Shown piece after piece: positions 48,831 to 58,714 of a stretch of 64,000 nt of DNA. Made by a program: the position numbers and the translations under genes. The stretch comes from Micromonospora fulviviridis (GTDB lineage: Bacteria; Actinomycetota; Actinomycetes; Mycobacteriales; Micromonosporaceae): NCBI RefSeq assembly GCF_014648395.1, contig NZ_BMRA01000005.1:487249-551248 (forward strand), read 5' to 3'. A model generated the notes under the pieces. It was not told where the DNA came from. It saw only the letters and a list, made by a program, of their open reading frames with translations, and made no database searches. Position 1 is the first letter of the stretch, and each line of letters begins with the position of its first letter.

Positions 48831-50495
48831 GTGACTCCCGCAGAACTCGCCGAGGTCGTCCTCTCCGCAGCCCACGCCGTCTTCGAAGACCGGGGCCTGG
48901 ATCGCTCCGCGCTGCCCGCGCAGACCACCGTCGAGCGACCCCGCAGCCCCGAGCACGGCGACTACGCCTCGACGCTGGCGCTGCAGCTCAGCAAGAAGGT
49001 CGGCGTGCCCCCGCGGGAGCTGGCCGCCGCCCTGGCCGACCAGCTGGGCCGGGCACCGGGGATCAAGTCGGTGGAGATCGCCGGCCCGGGCTTCCTCAAC
49101 ATCCGGCTCGACGCGGCCGCCGCCGGCCAGCTCGCCAAGGTCATCGTCGAGGCGGGCCCGGAGTACGGCCGCAGCGACGCCCTCGCCGGCCAGCGGATCA
49201 ACCTGGAGTTCGTCTCGGCGAACCCGACCGGCCCGGTGCACATCGGCGGGGTCCGCTGGGCGGCCGTCGGTGACGCGCTCAGCCGGCTGCTCCGCGCCAC
49301 CGGCGCCGAGGTCGGCACCGAGTACTACTTCAACGACGCCGGCTCCCAGATCGACCGGTTCGCCCGCTCGCTGCTCGCCGCCGCCCAGGGCCAGCCGGCC
49401 CCGGAGGACGGCTACGGGGGCGCGTACATCGCGGAGATCGCGGCCGAGGTGGTCAAGCGCCGGCCCGAGGTGCTGGACCTGGCCGAGGCCGCCGCCCAGG
49501 AGGTGTTCCGGGTCGAGGGCGTCGAGCTGATGTTCGCCGAGATCAAGTCGTCACTGCGCGACTTCGGCGTCGAGTTCGACACCTACTTCAACGAGAAGGA
49601 CCTGCACGACCGGGGCGAGCTGGACAAGGCCCTCGACCGGCTGCGGGAGCAGGGCCACCTCTACGAGTCCGAGGGCGCCACCTGGCTGCGCACCACCGAC
49701 TTCGGCGACGACAAGGACCGGGTGCTGCGCAAGTCCAACGGCGAGTGGACCTACTTCGCCGCCGACTGCGCCTACTACCTGGACAAGCGCGAGCGCGGCT
49801 TCGAGCGCGTGGTGATCATGCTGGGCGCCGACCACCACGGCTACATCGGCCGGATGAAGGCCATGGCCGCCTGCTTCGGCGACGACCCGGACCGCAACCT
49901 GGAGATCCTCATCGGCCAGCTGGTCAACCTGCTCCGCGACGGCGCCCCGGTGCGGATGAGCAAGCGGGCCGGCACCGTGGTCACCCTGGAGGACCTGGTC
50001 GACGCGATCGGCGTGGACGCCTCCCGCTACGCGCTGGCCCGCTACTCCAGCGACTCGCCCATCGACATCGACGTGGAGCTGTGGACGCGGGCCACCCGCG
50101 ACAACCCGGTCTACTACGTGCAGTACGTGGCCGCCCGCACGGCCAGCGTCGGCCGCAACGCCGCCGAGGTCGGGCTGACCCGGGGTGAGGCCGACGCGTT
50201 CCACGCCGAGCTGCTCTCCCATGAGAAGGAGAACGAGCTGCTCAAGGCGCTCGCCGAGTTCCCCGCCGTGGTCTCCTCGGCGGCCGAGCTGCGCGGTCCG
50301 CACCTGGTCGCCCGCTACCTGGAGCGGCTGGCCGGCGCCTACCACCGGTTCTACGACAACTGCCGGATCCTGCCGCGTGGCGACGAGGAGGTCACCGACC
50401 TGCACCGGGCCCGCCTCTGGCTGAACGACGCCACCCGGGTGGTCATCGCCAACGGCCTGCGCCTGCTCGGCGTCTCGGCCCCGGAGCGGATGTAA
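48831..50495 (+). CDS. argS: Arginyl-tRNA synthetase
   Basis: A 554-residue class-I synthetase that charges tRNA-Arg in the cytoplasm. The N-terminal Add-1 domain is at about residues 1-95, HIGG (the HIGH motif, His137) starts the catalytic core, and RMSKR (about 375-379) is the KMSKS equivalent. The DALR anticodon-binding domain makes up the C-terminus (about 435-554). It starts with GTG six bases after a TAACAT box, so it is leaderless. Its TAA overlaps the ATG of lysA by one base (TAATG). It begins the argS-lysA-hom-thrC cluster. Confidence 0.97.
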   Translation: MTPAELAEVVLSAAHAVFEDRGLDRSALPAQTTVERPRSPEHGDYASTLALQLSKKVGVPPRELAAALADQLGRAPGIKSVEIAGPGFLNIRLDAAAAGQLAKVIVEAGPEYGRSDALAGQRINLEFVSANPTGPVHIGGVRWAAVGDALSRLLRATGAEVGTEYYFNDAGSQIDRFARSLLAAAQGQPAPEDGYGGAYIAEIAAEVVKRRPEVLDLAEAAAQEVFRVEGVELMFAEIKSSLRDFGVEFDTYFNEKDLHDRGELDKALDRLREQGHLYESEGATWLRTTDFGDDKDRVLRKSNGEWTYFAADCAYYLDKRERGFERVVIMLGADHHGYIGRMKAMAACFGDDPDRNLEILIGQLVNLLRDGAPVRMSKRAGTVVTLEDLVDAIGVDASRYALARYSSDSPIDIDVELWTRATRDNPVYYVQYVAARTASVGRNAAEVGLTRGEADAFHAELLSHEKENELLKALAEFPAVVSSAAELRGPHLVARYLERLAGAYHRFYDNCRILPRGDEEVTDLHRARLWLNDATRVVIANGLRLLGVSAPERM

Positions 50496-51880
50496 TGCGG
50501 GCGCACGAGGCCGGTGCCCTGCACGGCGACATCGGCAACCGGGGGCCGGCCTGGCTGCGTCCGCCGGTCGACGTCAACGACCTGGTCCCGCAGCTCTGGC
50601 CGCGCAACGTGGCGCGCGGCGCGGGCGGCGCGCTGGCGGTCGCCGGCCTGGACGTCCGCGACCTGGCCGCCGAGTTCGGCACCCCGGTGTACGTGCTCGA
50701 CGAGGACGACCTGCGCGCCCGCAGCCGCGAGTTCCGCGACGCCTTCCCCGACGCCGACGTCTACTACGCCGGCAAGGCGTTCCTCTGCCGCGCGGTGGTG
50801 CGGATGATCGCCGAGGAGGGTCTGTTCCTCGACGTCTGCACCGGGGGTGAGCTGGCCACCGCGCTGTCGGCCGGCATGGAGCCTGCGCGGATCGGCTTCC
50901 ACGGCAACAACAAGTCCGTGGCGGAGCTGACCCGGGCCGTGGACGCCGGGGTGGGCCGCATCATCGTCGACTCGTTCGCCGAGATCGACCGGCTCACGGC
51001 GCTCGCCCGCGAGCGCGGCGTACGCCCGAGGGTGCTGGTCCGGGTGACGGTCGGCGTGGAGGCGCACACCCACGAGTTCATCGCCACCGCGCACGAGGAC
51101 CAGAAGTTCGGCTTCTCCCTCGCGGGCGGGGCGGCCGCCGCGGCCGCCTTCAAGATCCTCGACGAGGACGTTCTGGAGCTGCGCGGGCTGCACTCGCACA
51201 TCGGCTCGCAGATCTTCGACGCCAGCGGCTTCGAGGTCTCCGCCCGCCGGGTGCTGGCCCTCCAGGCGCAGATCCGCGACGCGCGGGGGGTCGAGCTGCC
51301 CGAGCTGGACCTGGGCGGCGGCTTCGGCATCGCGTACACCACGCAGGACGACCCGGCCACGCCGCACGAGCTGGCCAAGCGGCTGCGCAAGATCGTCGAC
51401 GGGGAGTGCGCCGCGGAGAAGCTGGCCGTGCCGCACCTGTCCATCGAGCCGGGCCGGGCCATCGTCGGGCCGGCCGTGTTCACCCTCTACGAGGTGGGCA
51501 CGGTGAAGGACGTCGACGGGATCCGCACCTACGTGAGCGTCGACGGGGGGATGAGCGACAACATCCGCACCGCGCTCTACGACGCGTCCTACTCGGCGAC
51601 GGTGGCCAACCGGGTGTCGGCCGCCGAGCCGATGCTCGCCCGCGTGGTGGGAAAGCACTGTGAGTCCGGGGACATCGTGGTGAAGGATGAATTCCTGCCC
51701 GCCGACGTGCAGCCCGGAGATCTTGTCGCGGTGCCCGGCACCGGGGCCTACTGCCGGAGCATGGCCAGCAACTACAACCATGTCCCGCGGCCCCCGGTCG
51801 TCGCCGTCCGCGAGGGTCGGGCGCGGCTGATCGTCCGCCGGGAGACCGAAGACGACCTGCTCGCATTGGATGTCGGATGA
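50495..51880 (+). CDS. lysA: Diaminopimelate decarboxylase
   Basis: A 461-residue fold-type-III PLP enzyme that makes lysine from meso-diaminopimelate, the last step of lysine synthesis. The PLP lysine is Lys94 in YYAGKAFL; HSHIGSQ (His235) and CESGD (Cys389) complete the active site across the dimer. The N-terminal extension of about 40 residues is usual in actinobacteria. The ATG overlaps the argS stop by one base, and its TGA overlaps the hom ATG (ATGA), so translation of argS, lysA and hom is coupled. Confidence 0.96.
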   Translation: MRAHEAGALHGDIGNRGPAWLRPPVDVNDLVPQLWPRNVARGAGGALAVAGLDVRDLAAEFGTPVYVLDEDDLRARSREFRDAFPDADVYYAGKAFLCRAVVRMIAEEGLFLDVCTGGELATALSAGMEPARIGFHGNNKSVAELTRAVDAGVGRIIVDSFAEIDRLTALARERGVRPRVLVRVTVGVEAHTHEFIATAHEDQKFGFSLAGGAAAAAAFKILDEDVLELRGLHSHIGSQIFDASGFEVSARRVLALQAQIRDARGVELPELDLGGGFGIAYTTQDDPATPHELAKRLRKIVDGECAAEKLAVPHLSIEPGRAIVGPAVFTLYEVGTVKDVDGIRTYVSVDGGMSDNIRTALYDASYSATVANRVSAAEPMLARVVGKHCESGDIVVKDEFLPADVQPGDLVAVPGTGAYCRSMASNYNHVPRPPVVAVREGRARLIVRRETEDDLLALDVG

Positions 51881-53187
51881 CCTCACCCGTTCGCTTGGCG
51901 CTGCTCGGCTGCGGCACGGTCGGCAGCGACGTCGTACGGCTGCTGCACGAGCAGTCCGCCGACCTCGCCGCCCGGATCGGCGCCCCGCTGGAGATCGCCG
52001 GCATCGCCGTCCGGCGGCTCGGCCGCGACCGCGGCGACCTGCCGGTCGACCCCGCCCTGTTCACCACCGACCCGCTCGGCCTGATCAAGCGGGACGACGT
52101 GGACGTCGTGGTGGAGGTCGTCGGCGGGATCGAGCCGGCGCGGACCTGGCTGGTCGAGGCCCTGCGCGCCGGCAAGAGCGTGGTCACCGCCAACAAGGCG
52201 CTGCTCGCCGAGGACGGCGCGACGCTGCACGACGCGGCCGCCGAGGGCGGGGCCGACCTCTACTACGAGGCCAGCGTCGCCGGGGCCATCCCGCTGCTGC
52301 GCCCGCTGCGCGAGTCGCTGCACGGGGACCGGATCAACCGGGTCACCGGCATCGTCAACGGCACCACCAACTTCATCCTCTCCGCCATGGACGCCACCGG
52401 CGCCGGCTTCGCCGAGGCCCTCGAGGAGGCCACCGAGCTGGGATACGCCGAGGCCGACCCGACGGCCGACGTGGAGGGCTTCGACGCCGCCGCCAAGGCC
52501 GCCATCCTCGCGTCGCTGGCGTTCCACACCCGGGTCACCGCCGCCGACGTGCACCGCGAGGGCATCACCGAGGTGACCGCCGCCGACGTGGCCAGCGCCA
52601 AGGCCATGGGCTGCACCATCAAGCTGCTCTGCATCGCCGCCCGGGGCGCCGACGCGGCCGGCCGCGAGACGGTCAGCGTCCGGGTGCATCCGGCGATGAT
52701 CCCGCTGACCCACCCGCTGGCCAGCGTCGGCGACGCGTTCAACGCGGTCTTCGTCGAGGCGGAGGCGGCCGGGCAGCTGATGTTCTACGGCCGGGGCGCC
52801 GGTGGCGCGCCGACCGCCAGCGCCGTCCTCGGCGACGTGGTGGCGGTCGCCCGCAACCGCCTCGCCGGGGTGCACGCGGCCAGCGAGTCGGCGTACGCGG
52901 ACCTGCCGGTGCGGCCGATGGGCGAGGCGCTGACCCGCTACCACATCAGCCTCGACGTGGCCGACCGCCCGGGTGTGCTGGAGGCGGTGGCCGGGGTCTT
53001 CGCCCGGCACGAGGTCTCCATCGCCACCGTGCGGCAGGGCCCGGCCGGCGGCGGCCCCGACGCCGAGCTGGTCATCGTCACCCACGTGGCGCCGGACGCC
53101 GCGCTCGCGGCCACCGTCGGCGAGCTGCGCGGGCTGGACATCGTCCGCTCGGTGACGAGCGTGCTGCGGGTCGAGGGCGGGGCGTAG
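51877..53187 (+). CDS. hom: Homoserine dehydrogenase
   Basis: A 436-residue NAD(P)H-dependent enzyme that reduces aspartate semialdehyde to homoserine for threonine, methionine and isoleucine. The cofactor loop LLGCGTVGSDV is at about residues 8-18. The catalytic region has NKALLAE, the central GIVNGTTNFIL, and KAAILASLAFHT with the proton-relay Lys. A C-terminal ACT domain (about 355-430, DRPGVLEAVAGVF) suggests threonine feedback. The ATG overlaps the lysA stop by four bases. The next gene, thrC, follows after 114 bases with its own ribosome site. Confidence 0.96.
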   Translation: MTSPVRLALLGCGTVGSDVVRLLHEQSADLAARIGAPLEIAGIAVRRLGRDRGDLPVDPALFTTDPLGLIKRDDVDVVVEVVGGIEPARTWLVEALRAGKSVVTANKALLAEDGATLHDAAAEGGADLYYEASVAGAIPLLRPLRESLHGDRINRVTGIVNGTTNFILSAMDATGAGFAEALEEATELGYAEADPTADVEGFDAAAKAAILASLAFHTRVTAADVHREGITEVTAADVASAKAMGCTIKLLCIAARGADAAGRETVSVRVHPAMIPLTHPLASVGDAFNAVFVEAEAAGQLMFYGRGAGGAPTASAVLGDVVAVARNRLAGVHAASESAYADLPVRPMGEALTRYHISLDVADRPGVLEAVAGVFARHEVSIATVRQGPAGGGPDAELVIVTHVAPDAALAATVGELRGLDIVRSVTSVLRVEGGA

Positions 53188-53301
53188 CCACCCGTCCCGC
53201 CTGATGGTTATCCGGAGGTGTGCCGGCGGCCGGTCGGTAAGGCTGGTCCACGCTGGTAGGGGCCCCGCGCCGACCGGGGCGGCAGAGGCGAGGAGTGCGA
53301 C

Positions 53302-54351
53302 ATGTGGCGGGGTCTGATCGAGGCGTACCGGGACCGGCTGCCCGTCACCGACGCCACTCCCGTCGTCACCCTGCACGAGGGGAACACGCCGCTGCTGCCG
53401 GCGCCGGTGCTCTCCGCCCGGGTGGGCGCCGACGTGTGGCTCAAGGTCGAGGGGGCGAACCCGACCGGCTCGTTCAAGGACCGGGGCATGACGGTCGCCG
53501 TCTCCAAGGCCGTCGAGGCCGGTGACAAGGCGATCATCTGCGCCTCCACCGGCAACACCAGCGCCTCCGCCGCCGCGTACGCGGCCCGCGCCGGGATCAC
53601 CTGCGCCGTGCTGGTGCCGCAGGGCAAGATCGCGCTGGGCAAGCTGGCCCAGGCGCTGGTGCACGGCGCGAAGCTGCTCCAGGTGCAGGGCAACTTCGAC
53701 GACTGCCTGGCGCTGGCCGGCAAGCTCGCCCAGGACTACCCGGTCGCGCTGGTCAACTCGGTCAACATCGACCGGCTGCACGGGCAGAAGACCGCCGCCT
53801 TCGAGATCGTCGAGGCGCTCGGCGACGCGCCCGACATCCACTGCCTGCCGGTGGGCAACGCCGGCAACATCTCCGCCTACTGGATGGGCTACTCCGAGGA
53901 CCTGCGCGACGGCAACGCCACGAAGGCCCCCACGATGTACGGCTTCCAGGCGGCCGGCGCGGCCCCGATCGTCACCGGCAAGGTGGTGCCGGAGCCGTCC
54001 ACCATCGCCACCGCCATCCGGATCGGCAACCCGGCGAGCTGGACCAAGGCGATCGACGCCCGGGACGCCTCCGGCGGGCTGATCTCGGCGGTCACCGACC
54101 GGGAGATCCTGTCGGCGTACCGGCTGCTGGCCCGCGAGGTCGGGGTCTTCGTCGAGCTGGGCAGCGCGGCCAGCGTGGCCGGCCTGCTCCAGCAGGCCAC
54201 CGCCGGCCGGGTGCCGGCCGGCGCCACCGTGGTCTGCACGGTGACCGGCCACGGCCTCAAGGACCCGGAGTGGGCCATCTCCACGGCCCCCGCCCCGCTG
54301 ACCATCGCCAACGACGCCCTGGCCGCCGCCCGCTCCCTCGACCTGGTCTGA
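53302..54351 (+). CDS. thrC: Threonine synthase
   Basis: A 349-residue PLP enzyme converting O-phosphohomoserine to threonine. The PLP lysine is Lys59 in GSFKDRGM; the phosphate-binding GNAGNI is near residues 189-194. The length fits the short actinobacterial class. The ATG has GAGGAG seven bases upstream. The 114-base gap after hom contains a GC hairpin (GCCCCG/CGGGGC near 53258-53278) and TAAGGC, so an internal promoter is possible. In most actinobacteria thrB follows directly; here it lies 5.7 kb further on. Confidence 0.96.
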   Translation: MWRGLIEAYRDRLPVTDATPVVTLHEGNTPLLPAPVLSARVGADVWLKVEGANPTGSFKDRGMTVAVSKAVEAGDKAIICASTGNTSASAAAYAARAGITCAVLVPQGKIALGKLAQALVHGAKLLQVQGNFDDCLALAGKLAQDYPVALVNSVNIDRLHGQKTAAFEIVEALGDAPDIHCLPVGNAGNISAYWMGYSEDLRDGNATKAPTMYGFQAAGAAPIVTGKVVPEPSTIATAIRIGNPASWTKAIDARDASGGLISAVTDREILSAYRLLAREVGVFVELGSAASVAGLLQQATAGRVPAGATVVCTVTGHGLKDPEWAISTAPAPLTIANDALAAARSLDLV

Positions 54352-54472
54352 CCGGCCCGCGCCGGCCGGAGCGGGCGCCGTCACGCCGGCCGGGGTCCCT
54401 GCGTGGGAGCGTGATCGCGTGCGGCAGACTCTGGACACCCCGTACACCCCTTTGCAGGAGTGAGTGACGCCG

Positions 54473-57400
54473 ATGTCGGTGCTCGCCAGATTCAGTCTCG
54501 CCAACCGGGGGCTGATCGCCCTCATCGCACTGGTGACCACGGCGTTCGGGGCGTTCGCCGTGCCGTCGCTGAAGCAGCAGCTGCTGCCGTCCCTGGAGTT
54601 CCCGGCCGCGTTCATCGTGGCGCCGTACCCGGGTGCCGCGCCGGAGATCGTCGAGTCCCAGGTCGCCGAGCCGATCGAGAACAGCCTCCAGGGCATCCCG
54701 GGGCTGGAGAAGGTCACCTCCACCTCGCGCGAGGGCTCCGCCACGGTCCAGGTGCAGTACGAGTTCGGCACCGACCTGGACGACGTGGTCAACAAGATGC
54801 AGACCGCGCTGAGCCGGATCGACGCCCAGCTCCCCGAGGGCGTCGACCCGCAGGTGATCGCCGGCAGCACCGACGACCTGCCGGCCGTGGTGGTCGCCGC
54901 CACCGGGGACGCCGACGAGCGGGCCCTGGCCGAGAAGCTGCGCAGCACGGTCGTGCCGGAGCTGGAGGGGCTGGACGGCGTCCGTACCGTCGACGTCACC
55001 GGCGCCCGCGACCAGGTCGTGACCATCGTCCCCGACCCGGCGAAGCTGGCCGCGGCCCGGCTGGCCCCGACCGCGATCGCCCAGGCGTTGAAGACCAACG
55101 GCGTGGCGCTGCCGGCCGGCACGGTGATCGACGGCAGCCGCTCGCTGCCGGTGCAGGTCGGAACCCCGATCCGCACCGTGGACGACCTGCGCGGGATCGT
55201 GCTCAGCACCGCCCCCGCCGCCCCGGTACGCCTCGGCGACGTGGCCCGGGTGGAGCAGCAGCTCGCCCCGGCCACCAGCTTCACCCGCACCAACGGCAAG
55301 CCCAGCCTCGGCATCGCCGTCACCGCCTCGCCGGACGGCAACGCGGTGGCCATCTCGCACGACATCCGGGACCGGCTGGACGAGCTGGAGGCCGCCTCCG
55401 GCGCCGACCTGACCGTGGTCTTCGACCAGGCGCCGTTCGTCGAGCGGTCCATCGAGAGCCTCACCACCGAGGGCCTGCTCGGCCTGCTGATGGCGGTCGT
55501 GGTGATCCTCGTCTTCCTGCTCTCGATCCGCTCCACCGTGGTCACCGCGGTCTCCATCCCGCTGTCGGTGCTGGTCGCGCTGATCGTGCTCTGGGCCGGC
55601 GACTACTCGCTGAACCTGCTCACCCTGGGCGCGCTGACCATCGCCATCGGCCGGGTGGTCGACGACTCGATCGTGGTGCTGGAGAACATCAAGCGACACC
55701 TGGAGTACGGCGAGCCGAAGCGGGACGCCATCCTGGCCGCGGTCCGCGAGGTGGCCGGCGCGGTGACCGCCTCCACCCTCACCACGGTAGCCGTCTTCGC
55801 GCCGATCGCGCTGGTGGGCGGCTTCGTCGGGCAGCTCTTCGCGCCGTTCGCGATCACCGTGACGGTGGCCCTGCTCGCCTCGCTGCTGGTCTCGCTGACC
55901 GTGATCCCGGTGCTGGCGTACTGGTTCCTCAAGCCGCCGCGCGGCGGGGCCGACGAGGCCGCCGCCCGGCACGCCGCCGAGGAGAAGGAGCTGCGCAGCC
56001 CGTTGCAGCGGGCGTACCTGCCGGCGATCGGTTTCGCCACCCGCTCCCGGGGCACCCGCTGGGCGACCGTGGCTCTGGGCCTGCTGGTGCTCTTCGGCAC
56101 CTTCGGGCTGGCCCAGAAGCTGGAGACCAACTTCCTGGACGACTCCGGCCAGGACACCCTGGCCATCCATCAGGAACTGCCGGCGGGCACCGGGCTGACC
56201 GGCACCGACCAGGCCGCCGCGCGGGTCGAGGAGATCCTGCGGCGTACGCCGGGGGTGGCGACGTACCAGGTCAGCGCGGGTGGTGGCGACAACCCGTGGG
56301 CGGGTGGCGGCAACGACACCGCCTCCTGGTCGGTGGCGCTCACCGACGACACCGACGCCGCGGAGGTCCGCGAGAAGCTGCGCAAGGAGTTCGACGCGCT
56401 CGGCCCGGAGACGGGCGAGCTGACCTTCGGCGGCGGGCAGAACGCCGGCGCCGCCAACCAGCTCGAGGTGGTCGTGCAGGCCGCCGACCAGGAGACGCTG
56501 ACCCGGGCCGCCGAGGCCGTCCGGGACGCGATGGCCGGTACGGCGGGCGTCGAGGACGTCACGACCGGCCTGGCCACCCGGGTGCCCCGGGTGGAGGTGA
56601 CCGTGGACCGGGTCGCCGCGGCCCGGGCCGGGCTGACCGAGGCGGCGGTGGGGCAGGTCGTCGCGCAGGCGTACCGGGGGGCGCCGCTCGGCCAGGTCAC
56701 CCTGGACGGCACCCCGCAGGACGTGGTGCTGAGCACCGGGGCCCGGCCGCCGCTGAGCGTGGCCGAGCTGCGGGCGCTGCCGGTCGGCCCGGTGAAGCTG
56801 GACGACGTCGCCGACGTCAACCAGGTCGAGGGCCCGCAGCAGGTGACCCGGATCGACGGTGAGCGGAGCGTGTCGGTGACCGGGTCGGCCACCGGCTCGA
56901 ACCTCGGCGCCACCACCCAGGAACTGCAGAAGAAGCTGGACGCGCTGGACGTGCCGGGGGCGACGTTCGTCATCGGCGGCGTCAGCGCGGACCAGGCGGA
57001 CGCCTTCGCCGACCTGGGCCTGGCCGTGCTGGCCGCGATCGCGATCGTCTTCCTGATCATGGTGGGCACGTTCCGCAGCCTGACCCAGGCGCTGATCCTG
57101 CTGATCTCCGTGCCGTTCGCGGCGACCGGCGCGATCGGGCTGCTGCTGCTCACCGGGACCCCGCTCGGCGTGCCGGCGCTGATCGGCGTGCTCATGCTGG
57201 TCGGCATCGTGGTGACCAACGCGATCGTGCTGCTCGACCTGATCAACCAGTACCGGGTTCAGGGCATGGGCGTGACCGAGGCGGTGGTCGAGGGCGGCCG
57301 GCGCCGGCTGCGGCCGATCCTGATGACCGCGGTCGCCACCGTGTTCGCGCTGCTGCCGATGGCGTTCGGCCTGACCGGTGAGGGCGGCTTCATCTCCAAG

Positions 57401-57721
57401 CCGCTGGCCGTCGTGGTGATCGGCGGGCTGCTCAGCTCGACGCTGCTGACGCTGATCCTGGTGCCCACCCTCTACACGATGGTGGAGCGCACCAAGGAGT
57501 CCTTCCGCGAGCGCCGGGCCCGCCGGCGCGGCACCCCGGTGCCCGCGGAGCCGCCGGCGCCGGTTCCGGTGACCGTCGGGGGCGCGGAGCGCCCGGCAGA
57601 GTCGGCTGACGGGCCGCCGGCCCGCCCGGCGCCGTCGGCCGCCCTGGTCGACGGCACGGACCAGTTCGAGGTGCTGCGGCTGCCGAAGAGCCGCCGTTCC
57701 CCGCTCCCGCCGACGGAGTAG
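54473..57721 (+). CDS. HAE1/AcrB-type RND efflux transporter
   Basis: A 1082-residue RND protein with the full twelve-helix hydrophobe/amphiphile-efflux layout, unlike the MMPL type at 33082. The N-terminal LANRGLIALIALVTTAFG helix precedes a large periplasm-type porter domain (LEFPAAFIVAPYPGAAPEIVE). The central GRVVDDSIVVLENIKRHLE (about residues 396-414) contains the proton-relay Asp pair, and a second porter domain follows. The C-terminal tail is Pro/Arg-rich. No adaptor or outer-membrane protein gene is near, as expected in a monoderm. I take the ATG at 54473, where homologues begin; a GTG at 54464 is closer to the AGGAG. A 16-bp hairpin terminates it. Confidence 0.9.
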   Translation: MSVLARFSLANRGLIALIALVTTAFGAFAVPSLKQQLLPSLEFPAAFIVAPYPGAAPEIVESQVAEPIENSLQGIPGLEKVTSTSREGSATVQVQYEFGTDLDDVVNKMQTALSRIDAQLPEGVDPQVIAGSTDDLPAVVVAATGDADERALAEKLRSTVVPELEGLDGVRTVDVTGARDQVVTIVPDPAKLAAARLAPTAIAQALKTNGVALPAGTVIDGSRSLPVQVGTPIRTVDDLRGIVLSTAPAAPVRLGDVARVEQQLAPATSFTRTNGKPSLGIAVTASPDGNAVAISHDIRDRLDELEAASGADLTVVFDQAPFVERSIESLTTEGLLGLLMAVVVILVFLLSIRSTVVTAVSIPLSVLVALIVLWAGDYSLNLLTLGALTIAIGRVVDDSIVVLENIKRHLEYGEPKRDAILAAVREVAGAVTASTLTTVAVFAPIALVGGFVGQLFAPFAITVTVALLASLLVSLTVIPVLAYWFLKPPRGGADEAAARHAAEEKELRSPLQRAYLPAIGFATRSRGTRWATVALGLLVLFGTFGLAQKLETNFLDDSGQDTLAIHQELPAGTGLTGTDQAAARVEEILRRTPGVATYQVSAGGGDNPWAGGGNDTASWSVALTDDTDAAEVREKLRKEFDALGPETGELTFGGGQNAGAANQLEVVVQAADQETLTRAAEAVRDAMAGTAGVEDVTTGLATRVPRVEVTVDRVAAARAGLTEAAVGQVVAQAYRGAPLGQVTLDGTPQDVVLSTGARPPLSVAELRALPVGPVKLDDVADVNQVEGPQQVTRIDGERSVSVTGSATGSNLGATTQELQKKLDALDVPGATFVIGGVSADQADAFADLGLAVLAAIAIVFLIMVGTFRSLTQALILLISVPFAATGAIGLLLLTGTPLGVPALIGVLMLVGIVVTNAIVLLDLINQYRVQGMGVTEAVVEGGRRRLRPILMTAVATVFALLPMAFGLTGEGGFISKPLAVVVIGGLLSSTLLTLILVPTLYTMVERTKESFRERRARRRGTPVPAEPPAPVPVTVGGAERPAESADGPPARPAPSAALVDGTDQFEVLRLPKSRRSPLPPTE

Positions 57722-57736
57722 CCGCGCGATCCCCGA

Positions 57737-57774
57737 GAGCGGGTGGCCGTCCCATGGTGGACGGCCACCCGCTC
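57737..57774 (+). terminator. Terminator of the RND gene
   Basis: A 16-bp perfect stem (57737-57752 with 57759-57774) with a six-base loop, 15 bases after the stop. Confidence 0.8.
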
Positions 57775-57827
57775 CGTACGGGGCAGTGGGAAACAGCCCC
57801 GCACGGTACGGTGGGTGAGCCGACACC

Positions 57828-57833
57828 TACGGT
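57828..57833 (+). promoter_or_regulatory. -10 box of the deacetylase gene
   Basis: TACGGT, giving a start near 57840 and a leader of about 44 bases with GGAAG before the ATG at 57884. A second TACGGT lies at 57807-57812. Confidence 0.4.
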
Positions 57834-57883
57834 GGGTTGCGGTCCGTCCTGGTGGGCGGCCGGCCGGAGCGGAAGCGGGGGCG

Positions 57884-58705
57884 ATGGCGGACGGCGTGGC
57901 CCGTTGGGGCAGGCGTACGGTGCTCCGCCGGGCCGTGCTGCTGGGCGGAGGCGCCGCGCTGGGTGTCGCCGCGACCTCGCAGACCGCCTGGATCGCCGAC
58001 CGCCGGCTCCCGCTGGGCGGCGGACCGGCCAGCGCCACCCTGGGCAGCCGCTACCAGCAGGTCGGCGGCGGCGGGGTGGAGGTCGTCTGGGGGGTCCACA
58101 CCGGCGCCCCGCTGGTCTCGCTGACCTTCGACGACGGGCCGCAGCCGCAGTGGACCCCCATGGTGCTGGACACCCTGGCCGAGCACCGGGTGCCGGCCAC
58201 CTTCTTCCTGGTCGGCGAGCGGGCCCGCCGGCACGCCGCGCTCGTCCGCGACCGGCTGGGCGGGCACGAGGTGGGCAACCACAGCTGGGCGCACCACGAC
58301 CTGGCCCGGATGGACGCCCGCACCGCCTACGACGACCTGCGCCGCAGCCACGAGGCGATCGCGGCGGCCACCGGGACGGCCCCCCGGCTGCTCCGCCCGC
58401 CCTGGGGGCACCTGGGCGGCGCCGTGCTCCACGCCGCCGCCCGGCTGAACTACCGGCTGGTGCTCTGGACGCTCCAGATGGTCGAGGGGGAGTATCCGCA
58501 CGACCCGGCCGGGCACGCCCGGCGCATCGTGGCCGACGTGCGGCCCGGCACCATCCTGCTCGGCCACGACGTCGGCCCCGAGCGGCGGCTGGTCGCGCTC
58601 CGCGGCCTGCCCGACATGATCACCGGGCTGCGCGCCCGCGGCTACACCTTCGTGACCGTCTCCGAACTGCTGCGCCGCGCTGCCGTCGTGGGAGCGGCCC
58701 GATAG
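57884..58705 (+). CDS. Polysaccharide deacetylase (CE4/NodB family)
   Basis: A 273-residue exported or anchored enzyme. The N-terminus has WGRRTVLRRAVLLGGGAAL, a twin-arginine-like or Sec signal. The NodB domain shows SLTFDDGPQ (Asp83, Asp84), the metal-binding GNHSWAHHD (His133, His137), RLLRPPWG and the final TILLGHD. It should remove acetyl groups from peptidoglycan, chitin or a similar polymer at the cell surface. The ATG at 57884 has GGAAG upstream. The stop TAG is part of the -10 box (TAGGGT) of the next gene. Confidence 0.9.
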   Translation: MADGVARWGRRTVLRRAVLLGGGAALGVAATSQTAWIADRRLPLGGGPASATLGSRYQQVGGGGVEVVWGVHTGAPLVSLTFDDGPQPQWTPMVLDTLAEHRVPATFFLVGERARRHAALVRDRLGGHEVGNHSWAHHDLARMDARTAYDDLRRSHEAIAAATGTAPRLLRPPWGHLGGAVLHAAARLNYRLVLWTLQMVEGEYPHDPAGHARRIVADVRPGTILLGHDVGPERRLVALRGLPDMITGLRARGYTFVTVSELLRRAAVVGAAR

Positions 58706-58708
58706 GGT
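58703..58708 (+). promoter_or_regulatory. -10 box of the MFS gene, overlapping the deacetylase stop
   Basis: TAGGGT begins with the TAG stop of the deacetylase gene and ends six bases before the GTG at 58715. Confidence 0.55.
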
Positions 58709-58714
58709 GCCCGC

